Source of the DNA: Streptomyces sp. SCSIO 75703
GTDB taxonomy: Bacteria > Actinomycetota > Actinomycetes > Streptomycetales > Streptomycetaceae
Length of the DNA: 64,000 nucleotides
Direction: 5' to 3'
Assembly: GCF_036607905.1 (NCBI RefSeq)
Contig: NZ_CP144555.1
Span: 2,170,001 to 2,234,000 of the forward strand
Each line of letters begins with the position of its first letter. The first letter of the stretch is position 1. Positions 52,184 to 62,676 of this stretch are shown piece after piece. A model generated the notes under the pieces. It was given only the letters and a program-made list of their open reading frames with translations. It was not told the DNA's origin and did no database searches. Both the position numbers and the translations under genes were made by a program.

Positions 52184-53005
52184 CTAGCTCGCCATGCGGC
52201 GCGCGGCGTCGTCGAGCCGGTCGGCCAGCGAGCCGTTGATGACCTCGTCCCCGACCTGCACCCGGATGCCTCCGACGACGCCGGGGTCCACGTCCAGGTT
52301 GAGGTGCATCGGCCGGCCGTAGAGCTTGGCGAGAGCGGCGCCGAGGCGCTGCTTCTGGCCGTCGCTCAGCGGCACCGCCGAGGTGACGACGGCGACCAGG
52401 CGGTTGCGCCGGTCCGCGGCGAGCTTGCCGAGGGACTCCAGTCCCGCTTCAAGACTACGTCCCCGCGGAGCGGTCACCAGGCGCGTCACCAGGCGCACCG
52501 TGACCGCGTGGGCCCGGCCGCCGAGCAGGCTGCGCAGCAGCTCCGTCTTGGCGGCGGTCGTCGCGCTCTGGTCGGTGAGGGCCGCGCGCAGTCCGGTGTC
52601 CGAGGCGACGATCCGCCCGAAGCGGAACAGCTCGTCCTCGACGCCGTCCAGCGCGCCGGCCCGCTGCGCCGCGGTGAGGTCGGCGGTGTTCGCCAGCTCC
52701 TCCAGCGCGTCCACCAGGTCGCGGGGCTGCGACCAGCGGGAACGCACCATGCCGGACACCAGGTCGGCCGTGGTGCCGCCGACCTGGCCGCCGAGCAGGC
52801 GCTGCACCAGGGTGGCCTTGGCCTCGCCGGCCTGCGCCGGGTCGGTGAGGACCCGGCGCAGACCGACCTCGCGCTGGAGCAGCGCCGTGACGGCCGCCAG
52901 CTCCTCGGCGAGTGCGGCGGCGTCCACGGAGGTGGAGTCCGTCAGCGCGTCCAGGCGCTCACGTGCAGCGGTCAGAGCCTCGCGGCTCGCTCCGTGCATG
53001 GTCAT
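52184..53005 (-). CDS. atpH: ATP synthase delta subunit (long actinobacterial form)
   Basis: 273 aa, roughly 95 longer than E. coli delta, as in other Streptomyces. It holds stator contacts between F1 and the b subunit. Domain with [17 protein letters not shown] and the conserved C-terminal [16 protein letters not shown] segment ([32 protein letters not shown]) identify it. The ATG overlaps the atpF stop (ATGA). Unlike mycobacteria, b and delta are separate proteins here. Confidence 0.96.
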   Translation of the reverse strand: MTMHGASREALTAARERLDALTDSTSVDAAALAEELAAVTALLQREVGLRRVLTDPAQAGEAKATLVQRLLGGQVGGTTADLVSGMVRSRWSQPRDLVDALEELANTADLTAAQRAGALDGVEDELFRFGRIVASDTGLRAALTDQSATTAAKTELLRSLLGGRAHAVTVRLVTRLVTAPRGRSLEAGLESLGKLAADRRNRLVAVVTSAVPLSDGQKQRLGAALAKLYGRPMHLNLDVDPGVVGGIRVQVGDEVINGSLADRLDDAARRMAS

Positions 53006-53547
53006 CGAGCCGCCTCGGCCTTCTCCTCGAGCTCGTCGAGGAAGCGGTCGATCACACGGCTCTGCCGGGCGTGGTCCTCCAGGGACTCGCCGACGAGCTT
53101 GCCCGCCAGGTCGGTGGCGAGCCGGCCGATGTCCTGGCGCAGCGCCGCCGAGGCGGCCTTGCGGTCGGCCTCGACCTGGGTGTGACCGGCGGCGATGATC
53201 TCCTCACGCTGCCGCTGGCCTTCCGCGCGCATCTCGGCGATGAGCGCGGCGCCCTGCTCCTGTGCCTCCTGGCGCAGGCGCGCGGCCTCGTGACGGGCCT
53301 CGGCGAGCTGAGCCTTGTACTGCTCGAGCACGCTCTGGGCCTCGGTCTGCGCGGCTTCGGCCTTCTCGATCCCGCCCTCGATCGCCTCCCGGCGCTCCTC
53401 CAGAACCTTGTTGATGTTCGGGAGGAGCTTCTTGGCGAGGAAGCCGAAGACGATGACGAAGGCGAGCAGGCCGACGACGATCTCGGGAACCGGCGGGAGG
53501 AGGGGGTTCTGCGCCTCCTCGGCCGCGAGATTGAGCAGTTGGCTCAT
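53002..53547 (-). CDS. atpF: ATP synthase b subunit
   Basis: 181 aa. One N-terminal membrane helix (EIVVGLLAFVIVFGFLAKKLLP, about 22-43) followed by a long charged helix rich in Glu, Ala and Arg that forms the peripheral stalk. Overlaps atpH start by four bases. Confidence 0.96.
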   Translation of the reverse strand: MSQLLNLAAEEAQNPLLPPVPEIVVGLLAFVIVFGFLAKKLLPNINKVLEERREAIEGGIEKAEAAQTEAQSVLEQYKAQLAEARHEAARLRQEAQEQGAALIAEMRAEGQRQREEIIAAGHTQVEADRKAASAALRQDIGRLATDLAGKLVGESLEDHARQSRVIDRFLDELEEKAEAAR

Positions 53548-53591
53548 GTCAGGGTGCCTTTCGTCCAGTGAGCCGGTCGCGGATCAGTTGA

Positions 53592-53840
<249 letters not shown>

Positions 53841-53892
53841 TCACGAGCCGGTGGGGGTGGGCCACCGGACGACTGGGGCGGGTGCGGGCTGC

Positions 53893-54714
53893 TCAGTGCT
53901 GCTCGGCGAGCGCGCCCTGGATGTAGGTGCAGGTCAGCAGGACGAAGACGTACGCCTGCAGGGCCTGGATGAACAGCTCGAAGGCGGTCATCACGATGGC
54001 CATGATGAACGAGACGCCGGCATAGGCGATTCCGATGCCGTTCAGCAGGTACCAGCTGGCGATCATGAAGAGCACCAGCAGGATGTGGCCCGCGAACATG
54101 TTCGCGAAGAGCCGGACGGCGTGGGTGAACGGCCGGACCAGCAGGTTCGAGAAGGCCTCGATCAGCATGACGACCGGCAGGGCCCCGCCGAGCGACTTGT
54201 CGTAGCCGGTGAAGTTCTTGAGGGCGCCGACGAAACCGTGCCGCTTGAAGGTCAGCGAGACCCACACGATGTAGACGATCAGCGCGAGCACCATCGGGTA
54301 CGCGATGACCGACGTCACGGGGAACTGGGCGAACGGCACGATCGCCCAGAGGTTCAACATCCAGACGAAGAAGAACAGGGCGACGACCAGGGGGACGTAC
54401 TTCTCCCCCTCGCGCTTGCCCATCGTCTCGTAGACGATGCCGCGGCGGATGAAGTCGTAGCCGGCCTCGGCGACCATCTGGAGCTTGCCGGGGACGACCT
54501 TGGGCCGGCCGAAGGCCGCCCAGAAGAAGCCGACCACGACGATCGAGCCGAGAAGGGCCAGCAGCATCGGCTTGTTGAAGTAGATGTTGCTGTCGCCATC
54601 GCCCCAAAGGGGCTCGAACAGGAACGAGTGCAGCCCGGGAGACGGGAAGCCACAGTCCGCGAAGATGTGGCAGTCGGTCTCGAAGGCAAGCACCCGCGTC
54701 GGGTCAGCACTCAC
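53893..54714 (-). CDS. atpB: ATP synthase a subunit
   Basis: 273 aa from the GTG at 54714 (VSADPTRVLAFETDCHIF) preceded by AAGGAG; an upstream in-frame ATG lacks a site. Five to six membrane helices, with the essential Arg in the penultimate helix segment HAVRLFANMFAGH. Proton channel of Fo. Separated from atpI by 222 bases. Confidence 0.96.
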   Translation of the reverse strand: MSADPTRVLAFETDCHIFADCGFPSPGLHSFLFEPLWGDGDSNIYFNKPMLLALLGSIVVVGFFWAAFGRPKVVPGKLQMVAEAGYDFIRRGIVYETMGKREGEKYVPLVVALFFFVWMLNLWAIVPFAQFPVTSVIAYPMVLALIVYIVWVSLTFKRHGFVGALKNFTGYDKSLGGALPVVMLIEAFSNLLVRPFTHAVRLFANMFAGHILLVLFMIASWYLLNGIGIAYAGVSFIMAIVMTAFELFIQALQAYVFVLLTCTYIQGALAEQH

Positions 54715-54936
54715 CGCGGGCTCCTTCGGCGTGACGCATGGATACGGCAACCTCGTGGTGTCGGCGCGGCACGGAGCCACGGATCGGCACGGGACTGGTG
54801 TTACGGATGTGGGGGCGACGGTGGGGCATGCCTCGTGAGGTGGCGGACCTCGAATCGGATGCCCGCGCCCGCGATGCCGCAGTTGGCACCGGACGATAGC
54901 AGGATCTCTCGCACGCCCTTATCCCGGCCCTACGCC

Positions 54937-55374
54937 TCACGACGTGAGCCCCTGCGTCTCCTTCTTCTCGCCCGTCGTCGAATCGGGCTCCACGTACGGG
55001 ATCTTGGCCTTCACGGTGGCGCGCGCCTGCGCGCCGACCCAGGTCAGGGTGCAGGCGAGGAGCGCGAGGGCGAAGACCTGGGGGTGGAACAGCGTCGTGT
55101 TCTTGAACAGCGCGAGGAAGGTGAACATCAGCAGGATCTGGGCCAGGTACATCATCAGCCCCATGGCCTGGAACAGGTGGGGCAGGGCCTTGGCGCTCTG
55201 CTGGAGGGCGTACAGCCCGACCCCCATGAGCAGGAGCACGAGCAGCGCTCCAATGCCCGCCCCGATCGCCCCCTGGCCGCCTTCGACGGCGCCGCCGATT
55301 CCGACGGCGACCGCGCCTACGGCAGCGGTGGGCGCGGCAGCCTGGACGAGGATCCGGGCGTCACTGGAGGGCAT
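54937..55374 (-). CDS. atpI: ATP synthase-associated protein AtpI
   Basis: 145 aa, four membrane helices (AIGAGIGALLVLLLMGVGLYAL, MGLMMYLAQILLMFTFLALF, FALALLACTLTWVGAQARA and an N-terminal one). AtpI proteins are small membrane factors that open atp operons and assist c-ring assembly or magnesium handling. GGAG eight bases before the ATG. Probably co-transcribed with atpB despite the 222-base gap. Confidence 0.85.
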   Translation of the reverse strand: MPSSDARILVQAAAPTAAVGAVAVGIGGAVEGGQGAIGAGIGALLVLLLMGVGLYALQQSAKALPHLFQAMGLMMYLAQILLMFTFLALFKNTTLFHPQVFALALLACTLTWVGAQARATVKAKIPYVEPDSTTGEKKETQGLTS

Positions 55375-55684
55375 GGCGGCAACTCCGCAAATAACTGGGG
55401 GCAGGGTGTCGTCAGTGGACGAGCGTAGACCCGGCGTCGAGAGAGGAACCTCGGCCCCAAAGGGCCGTGGTCTTCAGGCCCTTCGACTCTGTCCGGGGAT
55501 ACTCGTGAACGGTATCACAAACTATTTGATGAGGTCTTTACCCGTCAGGTGTGCGCACGCTCACACCTGACGGGCTTTCACTATTCCGTGGGTAATTCCG
55601 GGAATTATGTCCGTTATTGGCGGTATTCACGGTGCGGTGATCGAACAACGCATCGGCGCGATTCGCCCGTTGGCGGTCTCCGCG
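55375..55684. other. 310-base gap between the GlcNAc-1-P transferase gene and atpI
   Basis: No gene. It contains the terminator of the upstream gene (55541-55574) and then an A/T-richer stretch (55500-55540) that must hold the atp promoter on the minus strand; I could not fix a -35/-10 pair. Confidence 0.6.
55541..55574 (-). terminator. Terminator of the GlcNAc-1-P transferase gene
   Basis: CCCGTCAGGTGTG (55541-55553) pairs perfectly with CACACCTGACGGG (55562-55574), loop eight bases. Reading the minus strand, the stem is followed by a moderately T-rich stretch, which is unusual in this genome and favours intrinsic termination. Confidence 0.88.
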
Positions 55685-57055
55685 TCAACGCGACGAGCCC
55701 GCCCGGCGGTCGTCCAGAAGGCGCGTACGGGCCCCCAGGGCGGTCGCTCCGTTGGCCTGGGCGGCGCCCGACCGGACCGGGGCGCCGGACGGCTCCTGCG
55801 GGGCTCCTGGGGCGCCCAGGGGCTCCGCTCCGGCCGGCGCCGGGGCGCCGGCGAGGGCGGCCTGCCCGGCGACCGCCGCGGGGGTCCCGCGGCGCCGGTA
55901 GCGCGGCGGCACGAAGCGCTCGGCCCAGCGCGGGGCGCGGGGCGTGAAGCGCGGCAGCAGGAGCAGCACCAGGCCGACCGCGCTGAGGAAGACCACGCCC
56001 AGCACGATCCACATGGACGCCGAGTTGACCGAGTAGGCCAGGGCGCCGAAAGCGATCAACGCCGCCCAGAAATACATGATCAGCACCGCGCGGCTGTGCG
56101 AGTGCCCGACCTCCAGCAGCCGGTGGTGCAGGTGCCCCCGGTCGGCGGCGAACGGCGACTGGCCGCGCCAGGTGCGCCGCACGATGGCGAGGATCAGGTC
56201 GGCCGCCGGGATGGCGATGATCGTCAGCGGCATCAGCAGCGGGATGTAGACCGGCACCATCTGGTGCACCGTGTTCCGCTCGGAACCGGAGAACAGGTTC
56301 ATCACGTCCGGGTCGACCTGGCCGGTGACCGAGATCGCGCCCGCCGCCAGCACCAGCCCGATCAGCATCGAGCCGGAGTCCCCCATGAAGATCCGCGCCG
56401 GGTGCATGTTGTGCGGCAGGAACCCGAGGCACATGCCCATCAGGATCGCCGCGAACAGCGAGGCCGGGGCGGCGGCCTCGATGCCGTACGAGTACCAGAC
56501 CCGGTAGGCGTACATGAAGAACGCCGCCGCCGCGATGCAGACCATGCCGGAGGCCAGCCCGTCGAGGCCGTCCACGAAGTTCACCGCGTTGATGGTGATC
56601 ACCACCAGCGCCACCGTGAGCAGGGTGCTCTGCCACTGGGTGAGCGCCACCGTGCCGACGCCCGGCACCGGGATCCACAGGATGGTCAGGCCCTGGACCA
56701 CCATCACGCCGGCCGCGATCATCTGCCCGCCGAGCTTGATCAGGGCGTCGATCTCGAACTTGTCGTCCAGCACGCCGATCAGCCAGATCAGGGCGGCGCC
56801 GGAGAGCAGCGCCCGCGGCTCGTTGGACTTCTCGAAGACCTCGTTGAGGTTGGGCAGGTGGTCGGCGACCAGCAGCCCCGCGCACAGCCCGATGAACATC
56901 GCGATCCCGCCGAGCCGCGGAGTGGGTTCCCGGTGCACGTCACGTGCCCGGATCTCCGGCATCGCCCCCGCCACGATCGCGAACTTCCGTACCGGCCCTG
57001 TCAGCAGATACGTCACCGCGGCCGTGATGCAGAGCGTCAGCAGGTATTCACGCAC
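55685..57055 (-). CDS. Polyprenyl-phosphate N-acetylglucosaminyl-1-phosphate transferase (WecA/TagO family)
   Basis: 456 aa from the GTG at 57055 with GGGGA upstream. MraY/WecA-type multipass membrane protein of about eleven helices. Family signatures: REPTPRLGGIAMF, the metal-binding NAVNFVDGLDGLASG, FLPHNMHPARIFMGDSGSM and the HLHHRLL loop. It starts lipid-linked wall polymer synthesis by moving GlcNAc-1-P to a polyprenyl phosphate. The C-terminal 60 residues are Ala/Gly/Pro-rich and cytoplasmic or disordered. Confidence 0.93.
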   Translation of the reverse strand: MREYLLTLCITAAVTYLLTGPVRKFAIVAGAMPEIRARDVHREPTPRLGGIAMFIGLCAGLLVADHLPNLNEVFEKSNEPRALLSGAALIWLIGVLDDKFEIDALIKLGGQMIAAGVMVVQGLTILWIPVPGVGTVALTQWQSTLLTVALVVITINAVNFVDGLDGLASGMVCIAAAAFFMYAYRVWYSYGIEAAAPASLFAAILMGMCLGFLPHNMHPARIFMGDSGSMLIGLVLAAGAISVTGQVDPDVMNLFSGSERNTVHQMVPVYIPLLMPLTIIAIPAADLILAIVRRTWRGQSPFAADRGHLHHRLLEVGHSHSRAVLIMYFWAALIAFGALAYSVNSASMWIVLGVVFLSAVGLVLLLLPRFTPRAPRWAERFVPPRYRRRGTPAAVAGQAALAGAPAPAGAEPLGAPGAPQEPSGAPVRSGAAQANGATALGARTRLLDDRRAGSSR

Positions 57056-57184
57056 GGGCTTCCCCACAGGTCTCGCTGGCCATTCCCAGCCCCACACCCT
57101 AGCGAGGCACGCATATGTGTGAGGACTTCCGGGTAGCGACGATGGTTGCACGAACGGCGGCGCACCCGGACCGCCTACCCCGTG

Positions 57185-58429
<1,245 letters not shown>

Positions 58430-58527
58430 GGTGCGCTCCGGGCTGCGTCGGCGGTGACGTACGACCAAGCGTAGGCCCGGCGGGCCCGGGGCGCCCGGGA
58501 ACCGGCCGCGGCCCGCGCCGCACGGCG

Positions 58528-58555
58528 CGGGGGCGCGCTCGGCGGTGCGCCCCCG
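58528..58555 (-). terminator. Stem-loop after the phosphatase-like gene
   Basis: CGGGGGCGC (58528-58536) pairs with GCGCCCCCG (58547-58555), loop 10 bases. It lies 21 bases past the stop at 58577 on the minus strand. Confidence 0.65.
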
Positions 58556-58576
58556 GGGGAGGCGCCCGAAGGCCGC

Positions 58577-59254
58577 TCAGGAGTGCGCGGGGACGCCGGT
58601 CAGCGCGGTGACCACGGGGTCCAGGGCCTGGTGTATCTCGTCCCCGATGGACCGGAAGAAGGTCAGCGGGGCGCCGTAGGGGTCGTGGACCTCGTCGGCC
58701 TCGGCCGTGGGCGCCAGCAGCCAGCCGCGCAGGGCGGCGGCGGCGCGCACCAGGGCGCGGGAGCGGGCGACCAGACCGTCGTCCAGGGGCGGCAGGGTGG
58801 CCGGGTCGATGGCGTTCACCAGGCGGGTGAACTCTTTGAGGGTGAAGGTGCGCAGCCCCGCCGAGTGCCCCATGGAGATCACCTGGGCGCGGTGGTCGCG
58901 GGTCGCGGTCAGCACCAGGTCGGCCCGGATCACGTGCTCGTCGAGCAGTTCGCGCCCCGTGAAGCCGTCGGCGTCCGCGCCGAAGTCGGCGAGCACGGTC
59001 TCGGCGTGGGCCTCCATGCGGGCGCCCTCGTGGCCCCAGGTGCCGGCGCTCTCCACGATGAGCCCGCCGCCCAGGATGCCCAGCCGCTCCGTCACGAAGT
59101 GCCGGGTCAGCCGCTCGGTGATGGGCGAGCGGCAGACGTTGCCGGTGCTGACGTGGAGGATGCGGAAACTGTCGCGCGGGAAGCCGAACGTCGTCGTCTC
59201 CTCCGCGACACGAACCCCGTTGCCTATGCCACGCCCCGTCTCAGGGGCCGTCAA
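58577..59254 (-). CDS. Low-molecular-weight protein-tyrosine-phosphatase homologue lacking the catalytic Cys
   Basis: 225 aa, longer than the usual 150-160. The start is a TTG at 59254 overlapping the Sua5-type gene stop (TTGA), as no better start exists before the conserved part. The P-loop should read C(x5)R: here it is STGNVCRSP, so the nucleophile position is Ser36 and the Arg (42) is kept. Residues around HDPYGAP keep the acid Asp. With Ser it should not work as a phosphatase; it could bind phosphoproteins or act structurally. It follows sua5 and precedes glyA in the operon. Confidence 0.83.
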   Translation of the reverse strand: MTAPETGRGIGNGVRVAEETTTFGFPRDSFRILHVSTGNVCRSPITERLTRHFVTERLGILGGGLIVESAGTWGHEGARMEAHAETVLADFGADADGFTGRELLDEHVIRADLVLTATRDHRAQVISMGHSAGLRTFTLKEFTRLVNAIDPATLPPLDDGLVARSRALVRAAAALRGWLLAPTAEADEVHDPYGAPLTFFRSIGDEIHQALDPVVTALTGVPAHS

Positions 59255-59898
59255 TTCGCCACCTCGAGGTCGGGTACGACCTTGCGCAGCTCCTCCGCCG
59301 ACAGGGCGCCCGCGCGCAGCAGCACCGGCACCTCGCGCGAGACGTCGACGATGGAGGAGGGCACGTTGCCGGGGGTGGGGCCGCCGTCGAGGTAGACGGA
59401 GACGGCGTCGCCGAGCATGCGCTGGGCGGAGTCGCAGTCCTCCGGCGCCGGGTGCCCGGTCAGGTTGGCGGAGGAGACGGCCATCGGGCCGACCTCGGTG
59501 AGCAGTTCGATGGCGACCGGGTGCAGCGGCATCCGCACGGCGACCGTGCCCCGGGTGTCGCCGAGGTCCCACTGCAGGGAGGGCTGGTGGCGGGCGACGA
59601 GGGTGAGCGCGCCCGGCCAGAAGGCGTCGACCAGTTCCCACGCCTTCTCGGAGAAGTCCGTGACCAGCCCGTGCAGGGTGTTCGGGGAGCCGATGAGGAC
59701 GGGGGTGGGCATGTTGCGGCCCCGGCCCTTGGCCTCCAGCAGGTCGGCGACGGCCTCCCCGGTGAAGGCGTCGGCGCCGACGCCGTACACGGTGTCGGTG
59801 GGCAGGACCACCAGCTCGCCACGGCGGACGGCGGACGCGGCCTCGCGCAGACCGGTCTGGCGGTCGGTCGCGTCGTTGGTGTCGTATCGCCGTGCCAT
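59251..59898 (-). CDS. L-threonylcarbamoyladenylate synthase (Sua5/YrdC)
   Basis: 215 aa. YrdC domain that makes threonylcarbamoyl-AMP for tRNA t6A37. Landmarks: GELVVLPTDTVYGVGADAF, MPTPVLIGSP, FWPGALTLVARHQP, VAVRMPLHPVAIELL and VSSANLTGHPAPEDC. ATG at 59898 with GAGG eight bases upstream. Short form without the Sua5 C-terminal domain. Lies 50 bases after prmC, forming the usual prfA-prmC-sua5 block. Confidence 0.94.
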   Translation of the reverse strand: MARRYDTNDATDRQTGLREAASAVRRGELVVLPTDTVYGVGADAFTGEAVADLLEAKGRGRNMPTPVLIGSPNTLHGLVTDFSEKAWELVDAFWPGALTLVARHQPSLQWDLGDTRGTVAVRMPLHPVAIELLTEVGPMAVSSANLTGHPAPEDCDSAQRMLGDAVSVYLDGGPTPGNVPSSIVDVSREVPVLLRAGALSAEELRKVVPDLEVAN

Positions 59899-59948
59899 CG
59901 GGCGGGCCTCCTCGTACAGGTGCTGCGGGATCGTTGTCTGGGGCGGGC

Positions 59949-60794
59949 TCACGGCAGCGCCTTGCGGGCGGTGGCGAACCGCGGGCGGTTGTTGAGGTCG
60001 GGGTGGTCGGCCGCGTCGGCCCAGCCCCGCTCCTCGGCGAAGATCCACGGCACCTGGCCGCCCTGGGTGTCGGCGTGCTCGACGACGACGACGCCGCCGG
60101 GACGCAGCAGGCGGTGGGCGGTGCGTTCCAGGCCCCGGATGAGGTCGAGGCCGTCCTCGCCGGAGAACAGCGCGAGCTGCGGATCGTGGTCCCGGGCCTC
60201 CGGGGCGACGTACTCCCACTCGGTGAGCGGGATGTACGGCGGGTTGGAGATCACCAGGTCGACCTGGCCGTCGAGGTCCGGGAAGGCGGCCAGGGCGTCG
60301 CCCTGGCGCAGGTCGACGCGGGAGCCCTCCATGTTCCTGCGGGTCCACACGAGGGCGTCCTCGGACAGCTCCACGGCGTGCACGCGCGAGCGCGGGACCT
60401 CCTGGGCGAGCGCGAGCGCGATGGCGCCCGAACCCGTGCACAGGTCGACGATGCAGGGCTCCACGACGTCCATGGCGCGGACCGCGTCTATGGCCCAGCC
60501 GACCACCGACTCGGTCTCGGGCCGGGGGACGAAGACGCCGGGTCCGACCTGGAGCTCCAGGTAGCGGAAGTAGGCGCGGCCGGTGATGTGCTGGAGCGGC
60601 TCGCGCGCCTCGCGGCGGGCGACGACCTCCCAGTACCGGGCGTCGAAGTCGGCGTCCGGCACGGTGTGCAGCTCACCCCGCTTGACGCCGTGCAGGTACG
60701 CGGCGAGTTCCTCCGCGTCGGTGCGCGGCGAGGGCACGCCTGCGTCGGCCAGCCGCTGGGTGGCCTGGGCCACCTCCGCGAGCAGCAGGTTCAC
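59949..60794 (-). CDS. prmC: Peptide chain release factor glutamine methyltransferase
   Basis: 281 aa. N5-glutamine methyltransferase that modifies the GGQ of RF1/RF2. SAM-binding IVDLCTGSGAIALAL and catalytic NPPY at residues 184-187 are present. The GTG start has GGAGG six bases upstream. It follows prfA, its substrate gene, 42 bases later. Confidence 0.95.
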   Translation of the reverse strand: MNLLLAEVAQATQRLADAGVPSPRTDAEELAAYLHGVKRGELHTVPDADFDARYWEVVARREAREPLQHITGRAYFRYLELQVGPGVFVPRPETESVVGWAIDAVRAMDVVEPCIVDLCTGSGAIALALAQEVPRSRVHAVELSEDALVWTRRNMEGSRVDLRQGDALAAFPDLDGQVDLVISNPPYIPLTEWEYVAPEARDHDPQLALFSGEDGLDLIRGLERTAHRLLRPGGVVVVEHADTQGGQVPWIFAEERGWADAADHPDLNNRPRFATARKALP

Positions 60795-60836
60795 GCTGGT
60801 CCTCCGGGATGAGCGGTGTTCCGGGTGCTGGGCAGG

Positions 60837-61913
60837 TTATGCGGCTGCCAGCTTGGCCGCCGAGTCGGCGTCGACGCACGCCTGGATCACGGCGTCGAGG
60901 TCGCCGTCCAGGACCTGGTCCAGGTTGTACGCCTTGAAGCCGACGCGGTGGTCGGAGATCCGGTTCTCCGGGTAGTTGTACGTGCGGATCTTCTCGGACC
61001 GGTCGACGGTGCGGACCTGGCTGCGGCGGGCGTCGGCGGCCTTGCTCTCCGCCTCCTCCTGCGCCGCGGCGAGCAGCCGGGAGCGCAGGATGCGCAGCGC
61101 CTGCTCCTTGTTCTGGAGCTGGCTCTTCTCGTTCTGGCAGGAGGCGACGACGCCGGTGGGCAGGTGCGTGATGCGCACGGCGGAGTCGGTGGTGTTGACG
61201 GACTGGCCGCCCGGCCCGGAGGAGCGGTAGACGTCGACGCGCAGATCGTTGGGGTTGATCTCGACGTCGATCTCCTCGGCCTCGGGCGTGACCAGCACGC
61301 CGGCGGCGGAGGTGTGGATGCGGCCCTGGGACTCGGTCGCGGGCACGCGCTGCACGCGGTGCACGCCGCCCTCGTACTTCAGCCGCGCCCACACGCCCTG
61401 GCCGGGCTCGGTGGCGCCCTGGCCGCCCTTGGTCTTCACGGCGACCTGGACGTCCTTGTAGCCGCCCAGCTCGGACTCGGTGGCGTCGATGATCTCGGTC
61501 TTCCAGCCGACGCGCTCGGCGTAGCGCAGGTACATGCGCAGCAGGTCGCCGGCGAAGAGGGCGGATTCGTCGCCGCCCGCCCCGGCCTTGATCTCCAGGA
61601 TGACGTCCTTGTCGTCGCTGGGGTCGCGGGGGACGAGCAGCAGGCGGAGCTTCTCGGTCAGCTCCTCCCCGCTCTGTTCCAGCTCCTTGACCTCGGCGGC
61701 GAAGTCCGGGTCGTCGGCGGCCAGTTCTCGTGCGGTCTCCAGGTCCTCGCCCGACTGCCTCCAGGAGCGGTACGTGGCGACGATCGGGGTCAGCTCGGCG
61801 TAGCGCTTGTTCAGCTTGCGCGCGTTGGCCTGGTCGGCGTGGACCGACGGATCGGCGAGCCGTTTCTCCAGGTCGGCGTGTTCGGCGACGAGTTCCTCGA
61901 CGGCCTCGAACAT
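60837..61913 (-). CDS. prfA: Peptide chain release factor 1
   Basis: 358 aa. Ends translation at UAA and UAG. The GGQ motif is at 235-237 in [10 protein letters not shown], and the family region [20 protein letters not shown] precedes it. The ATG at 61913 has AGGAG upstream. rpmE lies 110 bases upstream on the same strand. Confidence 0.97.
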   Translation of the reverse strand: MFEAVEELVAEHADLEKRLADPSVHADQANARKLNKRYAELTPIVATYRSWRQSGEDLETARELAADDPDFAAEVKELEQSGEELTEKLRLLLVPRDPSDDKDVILEIKAGAGGDESALFAGDLLRMYLRYAERVGWKTEIIDATESELGGYKDVQVAVKTKGGQGATEPGQGVWARLKYEGGVHRVQRVPATESQGRIHTSAAGVLVTPEAEEIDVEINPNDLRVDVYRSSGPGGQSVNTTDSAVRITHLPTGVVASCQNEKSQLQNKEQALRILRSRLLAAAQEEAESKAADARRSQVRTVDRSEKIRTYNYPENRISDHRVGFKAYNLDQVLDGDLDAVIQACVDADSAAKLAAA

Positions 61914-62023
61914 CTTGGGGCTCCTGCGGTGCGGACGAAGGTGAAGGACGGGCGACCAAAAACGCCGGTCCCGGCGGCCCCCCGGCTGGGGGACGCGGCC
62001 GTGGACCGGCGGTTGGAGGCTCG

Positions 62024-62248
62024 CTACTTCTTGGAGCCGGCGGACGCCTTGCCGAAGCGGGCCTCGAAGCGGGCGACGCGGCCACCGGTGTCGAGGATCT
62101 TCTGCTTGCCCGTGTAGAACGGGTGGCACTCGGAGCAGACCTCGGCGCGGACGGTGCCGGACTGGATGGTGCTCCGGGTCGTGAACGACGCGCCACAGGT
62201 GCAGCTCACCTGCGTCTCGACGTACTCGGGGTGGATGTCACGCTTCAC
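62024..62248 (-). CDS. rpmE: 50S ribosomal protein L31 (zinc-binding form)
   Basis: 74 aa from a GTG at 62248 with a strong AAGGAG. It carries Cys16, Cys18, Cys38 and Cys41, the C+ zinc form of L31 that is used when zinc is sufficient; a C- paralogue under zinc control usually lies elsewhere in Streptomyces. First gene of the rpmE-prfA-prmC-sua5 run. Confidence 0.97.
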   Translation of the reverse strand: MKRDIHPEYVETQVSCTCGASFTTRSTIQSGTVRAEVCSECHPFYTGKQKILDTGGRVARFEARFGKASAGSKK

Positions 62249-62676
62249 GGTGTCTCCTTGGTTCAAGAGGGCGCCGGGTCGCCGCCGCGGGATGCGGGGA
62301 CGTGAACCGGAGCCGACGGACCAGTCTGCCAGGACTGGGGCCCTCTCCCAAAACCGGGGGGTGGGGCCCCGCATTCCCGACGGCCCCGCCGGGACCCCGG
62401 CGGGCGCGTACGGCGCCCTCACGCGGCCCGCGGCGCCCCGGCACGGCGGTCGGTGCCCGCCGGGCGCCCGCCGGCCACGCGCGGGCGTGAGGCGGGCACC
62501 AGGGGCCGCGGGGGCGTGCGGGGGCCCCGGGGACGCGGGGCGTGCGGGCGGATGCCCGGGGGCCGCGCCCGGGGCGGCGTACGCGCCCGGGACGGGGGCG
62601 GGACGGGCTTCGGGGCGGGGAGCGCCAGGGCCGAGGGCCCGAGGCGCCAGGTGCCGGGGCGCGAGGGCCCGGAGCG
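62249..62676. other. 428-base G+C-rich gap between the LCP gene and rpmE
   Basis: No gene is supported. The region 62600-62690 has imperfect direct repeats of the form GAGGGCCCGAGGCGCCAGG, and 62400-62580 is nearly pure G and C. These may hold the terminator of the LCP gene. The rpmE promoter should lie at 62250-62340 (A/T-richer) but is not resolved. Confidence 0.5.
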
